Assembly (NCBI GenBank): GCA_964023275.1
Contig: OZ029921.1
Span: 7,105,306-7,169,305 of the forward strand
Origin: Norana najaformis
Lineage: Eukaryota; Annelida; Clitellata; Crassiclitellata; Hormogastridae
Direction of reading: 5' to 3'
DNA: 64,000 nucleotides
The translations under genes were made by a program, and so were the position numbers. Positions 1-12,183 of this stretch are shown in pieces (within the stretch, counting starts at the first letter, position 1; each line of letters begins with the position of its first letter). The notes under the pieces were generated by a model. The model had not been told where the DNA came from. It worked only from the letters and a program-made list of their open reading frames with translations, and searched no databases.

Positions 1-102
1 TAGCTTCTATCAAGCTCAACTAGTCTTGCTTTTTGCCATTTTTGTTGTTATTACCTCTGTTATTATATTGTTGTTCTTATTACTGGAACCATTTTTTTGT
101 AG

Positions 103-3100
103 ATCTGTCTTTCTGGAGTTCGCTGGATTTCACTCGAACGAACGTCTATGGAAGTCATGTCCTTGTCAATGCTGCATACGAGGCAGGAGTGTCCCTCTTC
201 ATCCACGTTAGCACAGATGAGGTCTACGGAGGCCACAGCACTGAGGTCAGGTCGAAGGTCATCATGGACTTTCTTTGGGATGGTGTGGCCTTCCTCTCGC
301 ACTAAGTCTTCTGCTGACCAAGAATGTTCTTTGCACCTTTTCTGAATACACCAGAAGCTCACATGATGCTACCTTTGGAAGTCATATCAAGAGCTGTCTT
401 ATAATGAAGTTGAGTTATGATGAAGTCAGTTTCTTAAGCTCTTTAAAGGTGTGTGGGAATGCCCAGTTAGTTTACATTGCCACTGTGTTGTATGTCTGGT
501 AGTATCAGTTAGTTGTGCGGCAGAATTTGCTAAGTCAGTAAAGTTTTTTTGATTGAGTACTTTGTTAATTAAATTTTCACTAGTTGAACATTTTTGTTTT
601 AAAAGTAGTAGACGTGTACGGAGGATTAAAGCTTGGTGCGGGCTTGTGAATATTCATGATGTTTTGTCTTTTTATTTGCTTTAAATAGTCAACCAATAAG
701 GAGAATGCCAAAATGCAGCCAACCAATCCATATGCAGCAACAAAGGCTTCCGCTGAGTTTATTGTATCTTCCTATTGGGAATGCTTTAAGGTTCGTTTCT
801 ATGATTGCATCATTTTGAAATGAAGTATGCTAAAGGTTTATATGTGTTTGCATGTATGTGTGTATCTAGTCTTTTATATAGCACATTTTAAGAGCCTCTC
901 AAAAGCACTGTGAACATGGCTGTCCAGTTAATTTGAACAAGTGAGTATGGTGTTGGTGGTGATTGTGGTAGTAGTGTTGGTTTCAGTGGTGGTGATGGTG
1001 GGGTACTAGTAGTGGTAGTGGAAATGGTGCTAAAGGTGATGAGGATGATGAATATGAGGAGGAAAAGGTGGAAGTGGTAGTACTGGTTGTTGCTGTGATT
1101 GCTTATGACTAATCTGGCAGTATTTTTGTGCTAAGGTGAATATTGTAAATGTTTTGATGTGCATATTTCAAGGTCAAGTTTTGATTGTGTCTAATTTATA
1201 AAAAACTGAATTTGTTTTTGTAAACTTCTGTTTACAGTTTCCTGTGATAATTACAAGATCAAATAACGTTTATGGACCACACCAGTATCCAGAAAAGGTT
1301 TAGTATGCTTTGTTTCTGATTTTTCATTATTAACTATTCTTTGTCACTAACAACTACTCTTAATCAGTATGGTGCAGTCCAGTTTTCGTGCGACCCATTT
1401 ACACACAAATCTGCTTAACGCACAGTTGCAACATGCTTTGCAATGCTACCTATTTAGCATGCAAGACATGTTAACGTGATACAGGAACTGGCTGTGTAGT
1501 GCTACATGGCAGATTTTTTGTAAAATCAGTATACACGCTGCACCGGTTAATATTCAGTCTCGTGGTCATTATTTCAGACAGCCAGTATCAGCTGTAACAG
1601 CTGCCTGAATACATGGCAACAGTTGCTGGCTGCAGTTGGCTTTAAGCCCTGCAGGGGGCAGTACAGTTCCTAAGCGGGTGAACTTGATATAGCTTCACAT
1701 GTCTTCCCTCCCCAAGCAGATAAAGGGACTACACCTAGCAGCAGCGGTAGCTGAAATAAATCATGGTGCTTGTGCCCTTGCTTTTCACAGCCAACCTAGC
1801 AAACACCAGCAGAAGCTTAGCTGCTGTCTCAACCAAGGTTACAACAGCTGTGTATCGATAGGCTTGGCAGTTAAATGCAGGGACTTTACTTTTAGACTAA
1901 TGTCTGGTAACAGAAGATGTTAGTGATTCTCCTGCAGAATTTCGCTTGAGACTGAAAACCAAACTTATGCTATCCTGCTTCTGCTCCTGCACCATCCTCT
2001 GACCATCACCAACCATGATTTCCACTGTAGCATAATGTTGTCTTCCAAGCTTGACCCCATGAACTGGCACTGAAACTGACCAAACAACCTGGATCTTGCA
2101 AGCTTGATTTGCTATAGCGCCAGTGAAAAAGCTGTAGTCTATCTCCGTGACACAGCTTTTGTGTGGCATTAAGACATTTTGGAGATTTGCATTTACATTT
2201 ATCTATAATTTTGTTGCAAGTTGTGAAAATTCTGTAATTAAGAAATGTGAAAATTAAGAAAGCAGAACTATTTAATATATATATATACACACACATATAT
2301 ATATATATGTTTGTATTAATTATGAAATAAATTGTTGCTGTCTTAGGTCATTCCAAAGTTCATTGCACTTTTGGATCGCAACAGAAAATGGTAATATTAA
2401 AGTTTCTGTTTTGTTAGTTTTGAAATAACATAAAATAATTGTAATATGAAAAATATTAATGCAATATATAATAAGGGATCATAGTGCAATGTAAACTTAT
2501 GTTTGGTAATAATTGTATTAGAACATTTATACGGTGCCTTTGTATTACAGAGAACTTATATAAAGGTAAGGTAATGACTCACTTGTTTTACATCTGTTTT
2601 AACTTAAGTCCTTAGAGGCATTGTCCTGGAGTTGAAGGATATTGTGGGTGAATTGCAAACATGATGACAGGGCATCATGTATTTGCAGTTTACATGGCTC
2701 TGAAGTGAATTTGGCGTATTTAGCACAGTGCACTTCAAGGTGCAGATGCAGAGGTGAAAGGTGAATGCATTAGCAATCTGCCATGATAATATAATAGCAG
2801 CTTTTAGGAAAATAACATGACATGGGTTTTAAGTAGTTCATATTCATAGAGCGCCATCTGTGAGGTCGTAGCTGTGTTCAGTAAGACGGTATCATCCTAA
2901 CTATTCCTAGAGCAGCTTAGCTTAGTCTTAAACATCCTTTTGGATTCTTCCACAATGTCTAGCCTTGGGTTGCTTTATTGAATGCTAGTTCAAAGTTCAA
3001 ACCTTTCCCACTTCCTTTGCAGTTCTGATCTTGTTAGCTTCATTTCAGTCTCTGCTAGTCCATCTCTCTTTTCAGCCATTCCTCTTAGCTCTGATATTTA

Positions 3101-5715
3101 TGAAGTCGGTTATAAAGATCTGAAATTTCTGTTCTGTATGGTTAACAGCTGTATCCATGGAGATGGAAGTGTGTCACGTAACTTCTTGTATGTGTCAGAC
3201 GTAGCCGAAGCGTTTGATGTGATCCTCCATTTTGGCCAGGCGGGGGAGACGTACAACATTGGTTCAGATTTTGAGATCTCGGTCATACAGTTGGCAAGAC
3301 ATCTTGTCTCTTTGGTTTGTGTCAAATTCTGGTTGGATCTGTATAGCTGGATATATATGTAGCTAAGAACTTCTCAAAAGCATTTGGTGATATATAGCTG
3401 GATAAATATGTAGCTAAGAACTTCTCAAAAGCATTTGGTGATATATAGCTGGATAAATATGTAGCTAAGAACTTCTCAGTATTTGGTGATATATAGCTGG
3501 ATAAATATGTAGCTAAGAACTTCTCAGTATTTGGTGATATATAGCTGGATAAATATGTAGCTAAGAACTTCTCAGTATTTGGTGATATATAGCTGGATAA
3601 ATATGTAGCTAAGAACTTCTCAGTATTTGGTGATATATAGCTGGATAAATATGTAGCTAAGACCTTCTCAGTATTTGGTGATATATAGCTGGATAAATAT
3701 GTAGCTAAGACCTTCTCAGTATTTCGTGATATATAGCTGGATAAATATGTAGCTAAGAACTTCTCAGTATTTGGTGATATATAGCTGGATAAATATGTAG
3801 CTAAGAACTTCTCAGTATTTGGTGATATATAGCTGGATAAATATGTAGCTAAGAACTTCTCAGTATTTGGTGATATATAGCTATAAATATATAACTAAGA
3901 ACTTCTCAAAAGCATTTGGTGATATATGGCTAAAAATATGTAGCTAAGGACTTCTCAAAAGCATTTCTAAAATCACCATTCACTCATGATTTCAATTCTT
4001 ACTCAGCTAGGCCACTGGGGCTTATGAAGTCACAGTATGTACTTATGCATGCAAGTACATGGTAAATATTTCATAGCACCCTCTATAACAACTTTTCCAA
4101 AGTGATCATTGCTAGCCTAAATGATTTTAGAGTTCTTTAAGAAAACCAAGTTCATCCACACCTAACGTAATCTAATGGCTTCTAAAGTGCGATTATTATA
4201 TTGTGCAAAGTATCAGTTGGTCAGCTTCAACTAACTGTAGTCAAAATCATTAGCTGTTGGAGAAGCATGGTTGAAATTTGATTGGTCAAGGAATCAACTC
4301 ATTGGGTTTTACATACCTTCAATTTGTTGAGCTGCATTATTTGTTTCAAATGTTTATCTTGGTTCCCCTGAATATTTTAAGGTATTTGATCTTGATTTGT
4401 GCCAAGTTCTTTTGTTTAAAATGATTTCAAATACTGTTTTATGCTAAGCTTTTTGTTTGAAAGACTACATTCATTTTGTATAGCTTTTTATAGTAATATT
4501 TGCAAAGTATCTGAATTTGGTTTTTGCAGAGTTTCTTGTTTGTAATCATGTTTCAAGGCTATCATCAAATGGCTCATCTTTCTTTTGTCAGCTAAAGGGA
4601 GTCACATCAGAAAATGAGATAAACCGATACCTAGAGTTCGTTGAAGATCGACCGTACAATGACCTTCGATATCTAATGGACTCGAGCAAACTCCACCAGT
4701 TGGGATGGACGCCAAAGGTTACTTGGGAAGAAGGAATCAAAAGAACAAGTTAGCATCAGTAGCATTAATAATTTTTTTTTAATCAGATGGCACTCGTATG
4801 GTTATAACAGACTATGATGTAACAAAATATGGCATCACTCACGTCAAGAATATACTAAGTGTCTGAATAGAAAATGGCTTATCTAAGTCAACAATAAAAA
4901 ATGAAGTTATTTAAATTAAAAATAGTGGTAGATGTTAAGAGCAAACGTGATGTCATTTAAAGGAGATTGACCTCGTAATAGAAGACTATAAAATGAGGTA
5001 ATAGTAGAACAGGACACTTAAAATAGAATATTTCATTTATGTTCAGAATTTTGGATACAACATATTTAAGTTCATATTTTGTTCATTGTTTCCTAATGTT
5101 TTTATGCAGCATGATGGCCTTTTGCTAAAGTGTCTTTGTCTTTCACCTCTGTGTTTGGAGTTCAGATCCAGATGTCTTCCTATGAAATTGACGATTGCCA
5201 TTCCTCTGAACCTATAATGAAAAGCTGCAGCATCTTGATTGTTTTTGCATCGGCCAAAGACCCTTTGACTATACTATCTTGCATTTGAGGATTATGGTTG
5301 ATAGATTTTTGAATATCTATGTATGTGTCCAAGTATTTATATAGCACCTTTTCAGAGCATTTCGAATATTTATTGTTTATATATATATACACATTAACAG
5401 TTGCCTTACTTTATTTTGTTTGTATTTTATTTCATTATTTATTGCCTTAATTTCTGTTAATTTTCTTCAGCCGCTTGGTATCAGTCGGGGCAGAATTTCC
5501 ACAGCTGGTCTCAGGCAGAGGACGCTCTGCGCCCATTTCCTCGTGGGTCAAACACCATGTCGCTCGTACAGAACAAATGCAGTATGGCCCTCGCCCTTCA
5601 CAGGTCGCAGTCCTTCGGAACGCGTGGCAACGACTTCACACTTAATGGCCCCACCTCGTCACGCCGGACAGTCTCTGAGTCGGCTGAGCTGGAAAAGTCA
5701 AAAGATCAGCTGTGA
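103..5715 (+). CDS. TGDS: dTDP-glucose 4,6-dehydratase (TGDS), 3' part of gene, seven exons
   Basis: Short-chain dehydrogenase/reductase enzyme of the RmlB type. The family removes water from a nucleotide-glucose to give the 4-keto-6-deoxy sugar with bound NAD; the animal enzyme is thought to act on UDP-glucose. Exons by splice sites and phase: 103-245, 689-790, 1238-1297, 2347-2390, 3149-3314, 4592-4748, 5471-5715. All junctions keep frame and give 304 residues plus stop. Visible: the STDEVYGG block, whose Asp-Glu pair is catalytic in RmlB; the YAATK block (Tyr-x3-Lys); [15 protein letters not shown]; the [12 protein letters not shown] block; and DRPYNDLRY. The first exon starts inside the protein (DLSF), so the ATG and the Rossmann glycine motif lie before the window. 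The tail after the ALRPFPR block is about 56 residues longer than the human protein as I recall it. Identity is firm; the exact physiological substrate is inferred. Confidence 0.93.
2276..2310. repeat. TA/CA dinucleotide microsatellite
   Basis: A run of TA and CA dinucleotides in the TGDS intron just before the exon at 2347. Confidence 0.8.
3345..3966. repeat. Minisatellite, 48/51-bp unit, about 12 copies, in TGDS intron 5
   Basis: Head-to-tail array that starts within about 30 bp of the exon 3149-3314 donor. The unit reads GATATATAGCTGGATAAATA followed by TGTAGCTAAGAACTTCTC and then either AGTATTTGGT (48 bp) or AAAAGCATTTGGT (51 bp). The long form sits at both ends and the short form in the middle. 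Single-base variants (GACCTTC, TTTCG) mark individual copies. No unique spacers separate the units. Confidence 0.9.
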
Positions 5716-5984
5716 TTTCTTGTACGGGGAGAACAACTGAATAGGTTTCTTAGTATAGTCATTCAACATTTTGTGATATAAATATATGGGGCATATTTCT
5801 AGAAGGTTATAGAAACTGTTGAGTAACAACCAGGTGGTAGATTTTAATATGCTATAATCACCATAATCAAATATAATCCTTGAGTGTTTTGATGACCATT
5901 TTTAAATTGTATAATTTCTATTTTCTTGGAATTAGGCATTATATTTTCCATGGCTACATGACTGTTGCTGGCTAATACACTTGT

Positions 5985-6490
5985 TTTGCAGCCTTGCATA
6001 TGTTGATTACTGCCTTGCCGTCTTGATTACTGTAATTCCCTTCTGTTTGTTGCCACAAAGCAAATTTATCAGTGTTGCAGAGTTCAGAATTCATTGGCAA
6101 AGGCTAATACAGATACTTCTGAATATGATCACATTGTTCCAGTTCTTTAATCATTGCACTGGCTCCCTGTAGAGCAGAAAGTTAATTTTAAAACTGATGT
6201 AAGTGCCAATGAAACACTGCATACTGATCAACCGCAGCATCTTCAAAACATGCTTACCCCTCCAACCTGTCGTCACTTCACTCAGCACTCTGATTGTCTT
6301 TCTCTATTCTATCCTTTGAGTGAATACTACATTTACTGTAGATGCAAGGCTTCTGTTGCTGGCCCACAATTCTGGAATCCATTTCAACAATCTGTTCGCT
6401 CTGCTGCATTCTTGGTATCTTTCTTCTATTTTCGACTTGAGCTGTTTTTGTTTCAGATGCTTATCTTCCTTAGGCTGCCTTTCTGTCCGA
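5985..6490 (+). pseudogene. CR1/L2-type LINE reverse-transcriptase C-terminal remnant
   Basis: Three broken frames read as the end of a non-LTR retrotransposon ORF2: a VDYCLAVL segment (the usual DYCNSLL), NMITLF (the usual YDHITPVL), HWLPVEQKVNFKTDV, a LQNMLTPPTC segment, and SVAGPQFWNPFQQSVRSAAF (the usual AGPxLWNSLPxxVRSA). The order is canonical but frameshifts and stops make it dead. It lies 3' of TGDS on the same strand. The superfamily call rests on motif order, not on an alignment. Confidence 0.75.
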
Positions 6491-6987
6491 CTGACTGAAC
6501 GGATCGTTGAAATTGACTGGATTGTGCTTCTATGTTGCAGTGCCTTCGATTGATGCCTACTGTATTATTATAATGGCACCATAGAAGTTCTACGATTAGA
6601 TCTGATTTTAGGAAGATTAATAATGTGCAAGTTAATGGAGAAATTCATTCCAATCTTCGTATGATATGAAATTGACAGTTCATTGTTACACCTTTTATCT
6701 TAAATGAAATGTGTTGTTGGATTGCTGCAGTTGCATTTGCACTTGAGCTGAAAGACCCGTCAACCTCGGAGGGACTGTACTTTCGAAGACTATATAATTA
6801 CCCAGCAACAGAGGGTTGCCTTTGTTGTACATCGTTTTCTTGGCCATGTTAACAACCATGCTGAGCATGTAGCCTTTGGGCAAAGAAATCGCGAGGTTAA
6901 TATGCGTCCAACTATAAATTATGCATATCACAAGGGATATTATGTAAATTTATGTAATTATGTAAGTTTTGTGGTCATATATCTGTT

Positions 6988-7241
6988 TAGGGACTGTCCA
7001 TAAAGGATGTCTGCAAAAATGATCTACTTTTGACCTCTCCCTACCTCTGTACGTATTTGGCCTTACTCTCCCATTCCCTTTGCAGACTTCCGTACTTCAG
7101 TGGAGTACTAAGGCCTAAATTGGGATACCCTGTTGATCATGCAGGGCTAACTGTGCTAAGGGATGGGGTACTCTGATACTGTCCACATTTGGGTGACCCC
7201 TTCCTGCCCCTCTCTGCAGACGCCCTTTATGGACGACCCCT
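6988..7241. mobile_element. Short MITE with 8-bp target-site duplication
   Basis: Inverted ends: the left reads TAGGGACTGTCCATAAAGG and the right, reverse-complemented, AGGGGTCGTCCATAAAGGGC. The same 8 bases, TATCTGTT, flank both sides (6980-6987 and 7242-7249). An 8-bp duplication is typical of hAT elements, among others. It is 254 bp with no coding capacity. A second, internally interrupted copy lies at 28287-28829. Confidence 0.75.
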
Positions 7242-10200
7242 TATCTGTTGCTGGACTGTACTGCACAGGTTTTAAATTAAGAACAAGCATAGCCTGTTTT
7301 TATTAATGCAAATACACTGGGATTCCATATAATGTGCATTATTATGTTGTGAATTCTGATAAACACGGCCATCCACAGTTCAGCTTTAGAACTGGACCTC
7401 ATCATAAGACAACGTTTCTTATAATGCATGACTTAGTATAGCTGCCAAAGTCTATGACGGAACATAACAGAGGTTGCTAAGCAATTACAAACACTAAAAA
7501 GCAACTGTACCAAAAAATTCTTACAATGAGTACCGACATAAACTGATCCTAGGTACCAAGTACAGGTCTGATATATTACATTATGCACACATAAAGTACT
7601 TGTAAGGCATGTAATTGAAGGTATTCTTTAGATTGGGTACTTGATCATTAGGGTAATCATCTATACACAGGGTACTTTTCAACGTAAGTTACTCGATTAT
7701 TTAATGTACCAGGCACCTGAAGCAAGACACAATAATGGCATTTACGTAGCACTAAGCATTAAGAAAATTTATTATAAAACTCATTCCTTATAGCTGCAAG
7801 TTATTAAGACCAACTACTTGCCAGTGTAAAGAAACTACTACTAGCAAAGTACACGATGCTGTAAAAGTACAGTGATGCAAGGCACTAATTAATGCAAGGT
7901 ACTCAAAGGTACTTAAGGTACTCATTGCTGCTGTAAAGGCACTTGCTACTGCAAAAGATGCTGACCAAAGCAGTACTACTTAATCCAAAGTACTGATTAA
8001 CAATCAATATCACCGATTATTGCAAGCTACCTGACAATACCAACTGCATACAAGTTTCTGCACAGCAGCTGGTATAGCAAGGTACATGTACATGTAGTTA
8101 ACAGGCACAATAAATTAGTAAAAAACACAGCAGTCGGCCATGTCTTAGGCAACTCTATACAGTTCCGAAAAGGTGCTATTTAAGTAGCCAGATAGATGCA
8201 TGGTTGGTTTAAAGAACACGGCTATACCAGCATACACAACAGCATTCCAAAAACAGGGCAAGCTTTGCTTACTTGTTACAGGGTACAAATTGCTCAACAG
8301 AAGCGGTAAAGTTTACATAACAAACTGGAATTCAAATGCCAAACATTTTGATGCAAAGCTAACAAATCTTCCCATCGGCCAAATAGGTTTGTAAAATATA
8401 ACACAGTAAATAATATAGTAACATGCCTGGCCAAATCAAAATTTCACACCTCATGTAACTTTGCAAACTGTAACAATTCATTTCTAGATTTGTCTAATTC
8501 TGCAGTAATGGCAGAGTTCCTGTAGCCAGATCCGTCTGTATCACTCACTATCTGCATTTGCTGTTATTAAAGCAAGGAATCAAAAGAGCAATCTTTTATC
8601 CTGTGGATAAGAAGAACTGCTTATATTAAATCTCTGCAATATATACAGAATGAAAGTGTCTCGTGAACCAAAATTAAGTTTCTCATCCAACAAATGTTCC
8701 TCATTGATGCTGAAGAGTTGTAAGTTGATTTACATGATAAACTATGTGGAAAAGATACAGCAAACCATACGGGATGTACTAAGCATCGAGTAATGTATCC
8801 ATTTAAGCCACTCGGATGAGCAACAGGTAATCAACTACAGGTAAATGAGCAGATGCAGCTGAGAAAAATAGAGTGGATTTTATCCTTAGAGGATGGTTGA
8901 TGTACCAGGGCACTGGCTTCCTAAAATCTGGAGGAGTAAAAAGGCACTGCAGTTGAAGCTGACAAACAGAACATAAAGACAAGGAGTAAGACATCAGAGC
9001 AAATGGAATCAAGACATCCAGATGAATGAGGCACCCAAGGAGAATCATACACTCACGGTGTCACTGATGAAAAACTCACCTTTTAATAAATTTATATATT
9101 TAATTATGTTTAATCAAAAAGACAATAATTGGAATACAAAAAAAACGTTACCCCAGATGTTGGGTAATGTCTGGTTATATAATGATTGATTTAGTATGGA
9201 AACAATACCAGCAACTGGAAATTACTACCAAAAAATCACATAGCTAACTGGAAAACAATACAGAGAACAGGGAAATGAAACCAGCATTTGGAAAAGTAGA
9301 AAACAACTGATACATAAAAACTAGAAAATTGTAAAAGTAACTATACAGGAAGTGAACTGGGTCAACGAAGAACAGCACAGGTGGTAAAGGATATATAAAA
9401 TAATTTCACAGAAAATACTTTTGCAAAGCCAAGTAAGACAAGAAGATAAAGGATAGCCTTAGGACACTGGTATCAATTCTCATTACCAAGTACAACAGCA
9501 TCAATTTTCAAAACAACAACAGATATTCACTAAAATGCAATTTCAGTGAGACTGCACAGCATGTGGTGTCTGCTATCAGCAGATATTGACATGACAACAA
9601 TAATCATAGTTTGTTTCACAGCACACCACACTACTTTCATCTCTGCTTTTACCAGACATGAACAGCTAAGCAGGGTTAATCTTCTAAGATTTTTGAAACT
9701 GCCAATGAGAAGGCAGCAACCATCTCCCGAGACCAAAAACAATTTCCTAATCAGCTGTGCAAAAACTGAAAGGAAAACAAATGACCAATTTTACAAAAAC
9801 CAATCAAGAAAATTTACATGGAATATGACTTTATGTACACGAAAATGTACAAAAAACAAGGAATGATGGGCATTCAGTTTGCAAAACACCTGACTTTCAA
9901 AACCTAGTAAAACATTTTAACCTTTTAACTGAGTAGGTTAGCATCCTTACAAGTACTCACTTAAGAGTATGTAAGTCTCTGATGCAGCCACAGCACTCAT
10001 AGTGCCTCAACAAATACAACATTTAGTACTTTAATGGTCAGCATCAGCCACAACAATTTTAAGCAGGGTACCTGATGAGCAAGTGTCCGTCTCATTCGGC
10101 ACTCTCATTGTCTCTCCAGATTCCATCTCTAAGCTTGTCTGTCTCTTTAGCAATCACCGATAATAATGGAAATCTTTACAACATTACCATTATCGACAAC

Positions 10201-10619
10201 AGCGGTAACAAGCGAATCGTGTGATTCCACTGCGCAATTACATATCTTTACCATCATGCCCACGTATCATGTATTCATACCTCTGTGTACTTCCACATTC
10301 TTTTCTGTTATATAATTTACATAGCATGTCTGCCTAATGACAATGGTGCTAAGATGTTGAGCACTAAACCATAACTTAGAGAAGGTTACATACTCAGTGA
10401 CTGTCTCAGGGTAGGCTTGAACCTGAATACCACATTTTACAACGTGAACACACTAATAATCATTCACCACAACACTCATTTACAACTATTTCTTCTAAAT
10501 TCATCCAGAACATATACAGAGCAACCCTTGAGACCTCTGTTCAGACTGCTTCCAGCCCAGCAAAAGGTAAATATGCTGTTAAATATATTATTATATCCGA
10601 ATTCATTAAATGCCACTAC

Positions 10620-10795
10620 TTAATGACAGATCATCAGTCGATGGTGCTGAGCTATTGTGCATAAAGGACTTGCTCAAGCTTCTTCCTACAAAGAAACCTC
10701 CCTACATAGTAACCATCTCAGCAGGCTTTAACCCGCACACTCCACGTTCAAAGGCAAGCACTTGAAACCAATCAGCTACTATGTCACACACTGTT
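10620..10795 (-). mobile_element. tRNA-derived SINE copy, degraded
   Basis: Shares the body GATGGTGCTGAGC...GGACTTGCTCAAG and the segment TAACCATCTCAG with the copies near 54005 and 55735. The far end has a weak tRNA-like segment on the - strand. Confidence 0.5.
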
Positions 10796-12032
10796 TTGCT
10801 AAGCTTTTGGCTTTTTTGCAAACACAATTGAACATATGGGCAATCTGCCCTAATGGGTTCTCACATGGCCCACCAACAAATTGCTCCATCTACCCAATAA
10901 ACCAAGATTCAAACCACAAGCACAGAGATAAAAGGCTAACAAGTGGCCACTTTGCCATCAGTTTTAATTATTGTAATTACTATTTTTACTCTTGCTACTA
11001 CCACTTAATTCAATAAGTAAGCAAACAGCTTAGGGATGAATTCCTAACTAAAACAGACATCAAAACAAAGCTAGAAAAACAACCTTGGCAACAAAATGCA
11101 TAGAAAGTGCAACAACAGCAAACAATGAAGCAATGCTTATGCAACAAGCAACACTCAGTCAAACACTCCAACCCAGGAACTGAATCGCAAGATTTTGCAA
11201 AACAATTATTCACACTCCTTAACCAATAAAACTTTCAACCTATTGCTTTCTAAGGCACCTCTGCACAGTAAGACACCACCAAAGACAGCCATTCCAGAAC
11301 AATACAGCCCTTCATTTTTTTTAAATTCCAAGGGCTAAAATAATAATAATATAATGACTCTATAAATAAAATTTCAAAATCAGAATTATAATACATTCCA
11401 TTACAAAATCATAATGAATATAATAATAATACTCTCGTTGCAGAGAATAGTTTTTTCCATTCCCTCTGGATTTTATCCTTTGGGCTAAACAGTAACGATG
11501 ATAATAGTATTATTGCCATCCTTGGTATAATAATAATTATTATTTATTATATATTATACTAATTATTATTATAATAATTTTAATAAGGCTGGGTGGCCAC
11601 AGAAAGGTGTTGGAATAGAATTCATTCCTGTTCTGAAGCGTATCTTTGTCCATCCAGTGGTTCAATGTAACTGCCTTCAAAAAGATCTTCAGAAATTCAA
11701 TCAGCAGCAAATACCAGCCACTCCAGATCAAGCTTCTCTCTTGCCTAATGTTTGTATCACACTCAGGTTTAAACATGCACTTTTGGTTAAAACAATAATA
11801 AAGTTAATGAAGGGTTAGAAATATATAATTAATAATATGCTACAAAATAAATGGTTTTTTGCTTGTGCATCAAAATAGTCCCAAACCTAAGGCACAATCG
11901 TTTGAAAGGAGGCACAATGAAGCACTGATAAACAATGAGACAGATTATCATGTTTGTTATGTAAGCAGCCACCGCTTCTACGGGATTAATTCTTCTTGCA
12001 GTTCATCCGATACACTTTGAGCCAGAGTTTCA

Positions 12033-12038
12033 TTTATT
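12033..12038 (-). terminator. Candidate BCL11 poly(A) signal AATAAA
   Basis: AATAAA on the - strand about 145 nt after the BCL11 stop codon. This is the nearest canonical hexamer. Cleavage position cannot be seen. Confidence 0.4.
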
Positions 12039-12183
12039 TTTTTGCACAACCCTTTGAACAATCCTTTGCAACAAAGTTTAATGCGGTTCATTTCAAACGC
12101 AACTTCTTGGGACATTCGTAGAAAACCTTTTCACACAATTTCCTGCAGCAAAGTTTCATGGCATTCGGTTTGCGTACAATCTC

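Larger units (their letters stand above)
5716..12183. other. Intergenic region between convergent TGDS and BCL11
   Basis: AT-rich DNA with no gene I can support. It holds the LINE remnant near 5985-6490, a MITE at 6988-7241, a stretch (about 7500-8130) peppered with GTACTT/AAGTAC motifs that looks like an eroded repeat, and a SINE-like segment near 10620-10795. The small ORFs here have no recognisable domain. Confidence 0.7.

Noticed and set aside
3345..3966. Regular repeats that superficially resemble a CRISPR array
   Set aside because: The units are contiguous with no unique spacers, and the host is an animal; it is a minisatellite.
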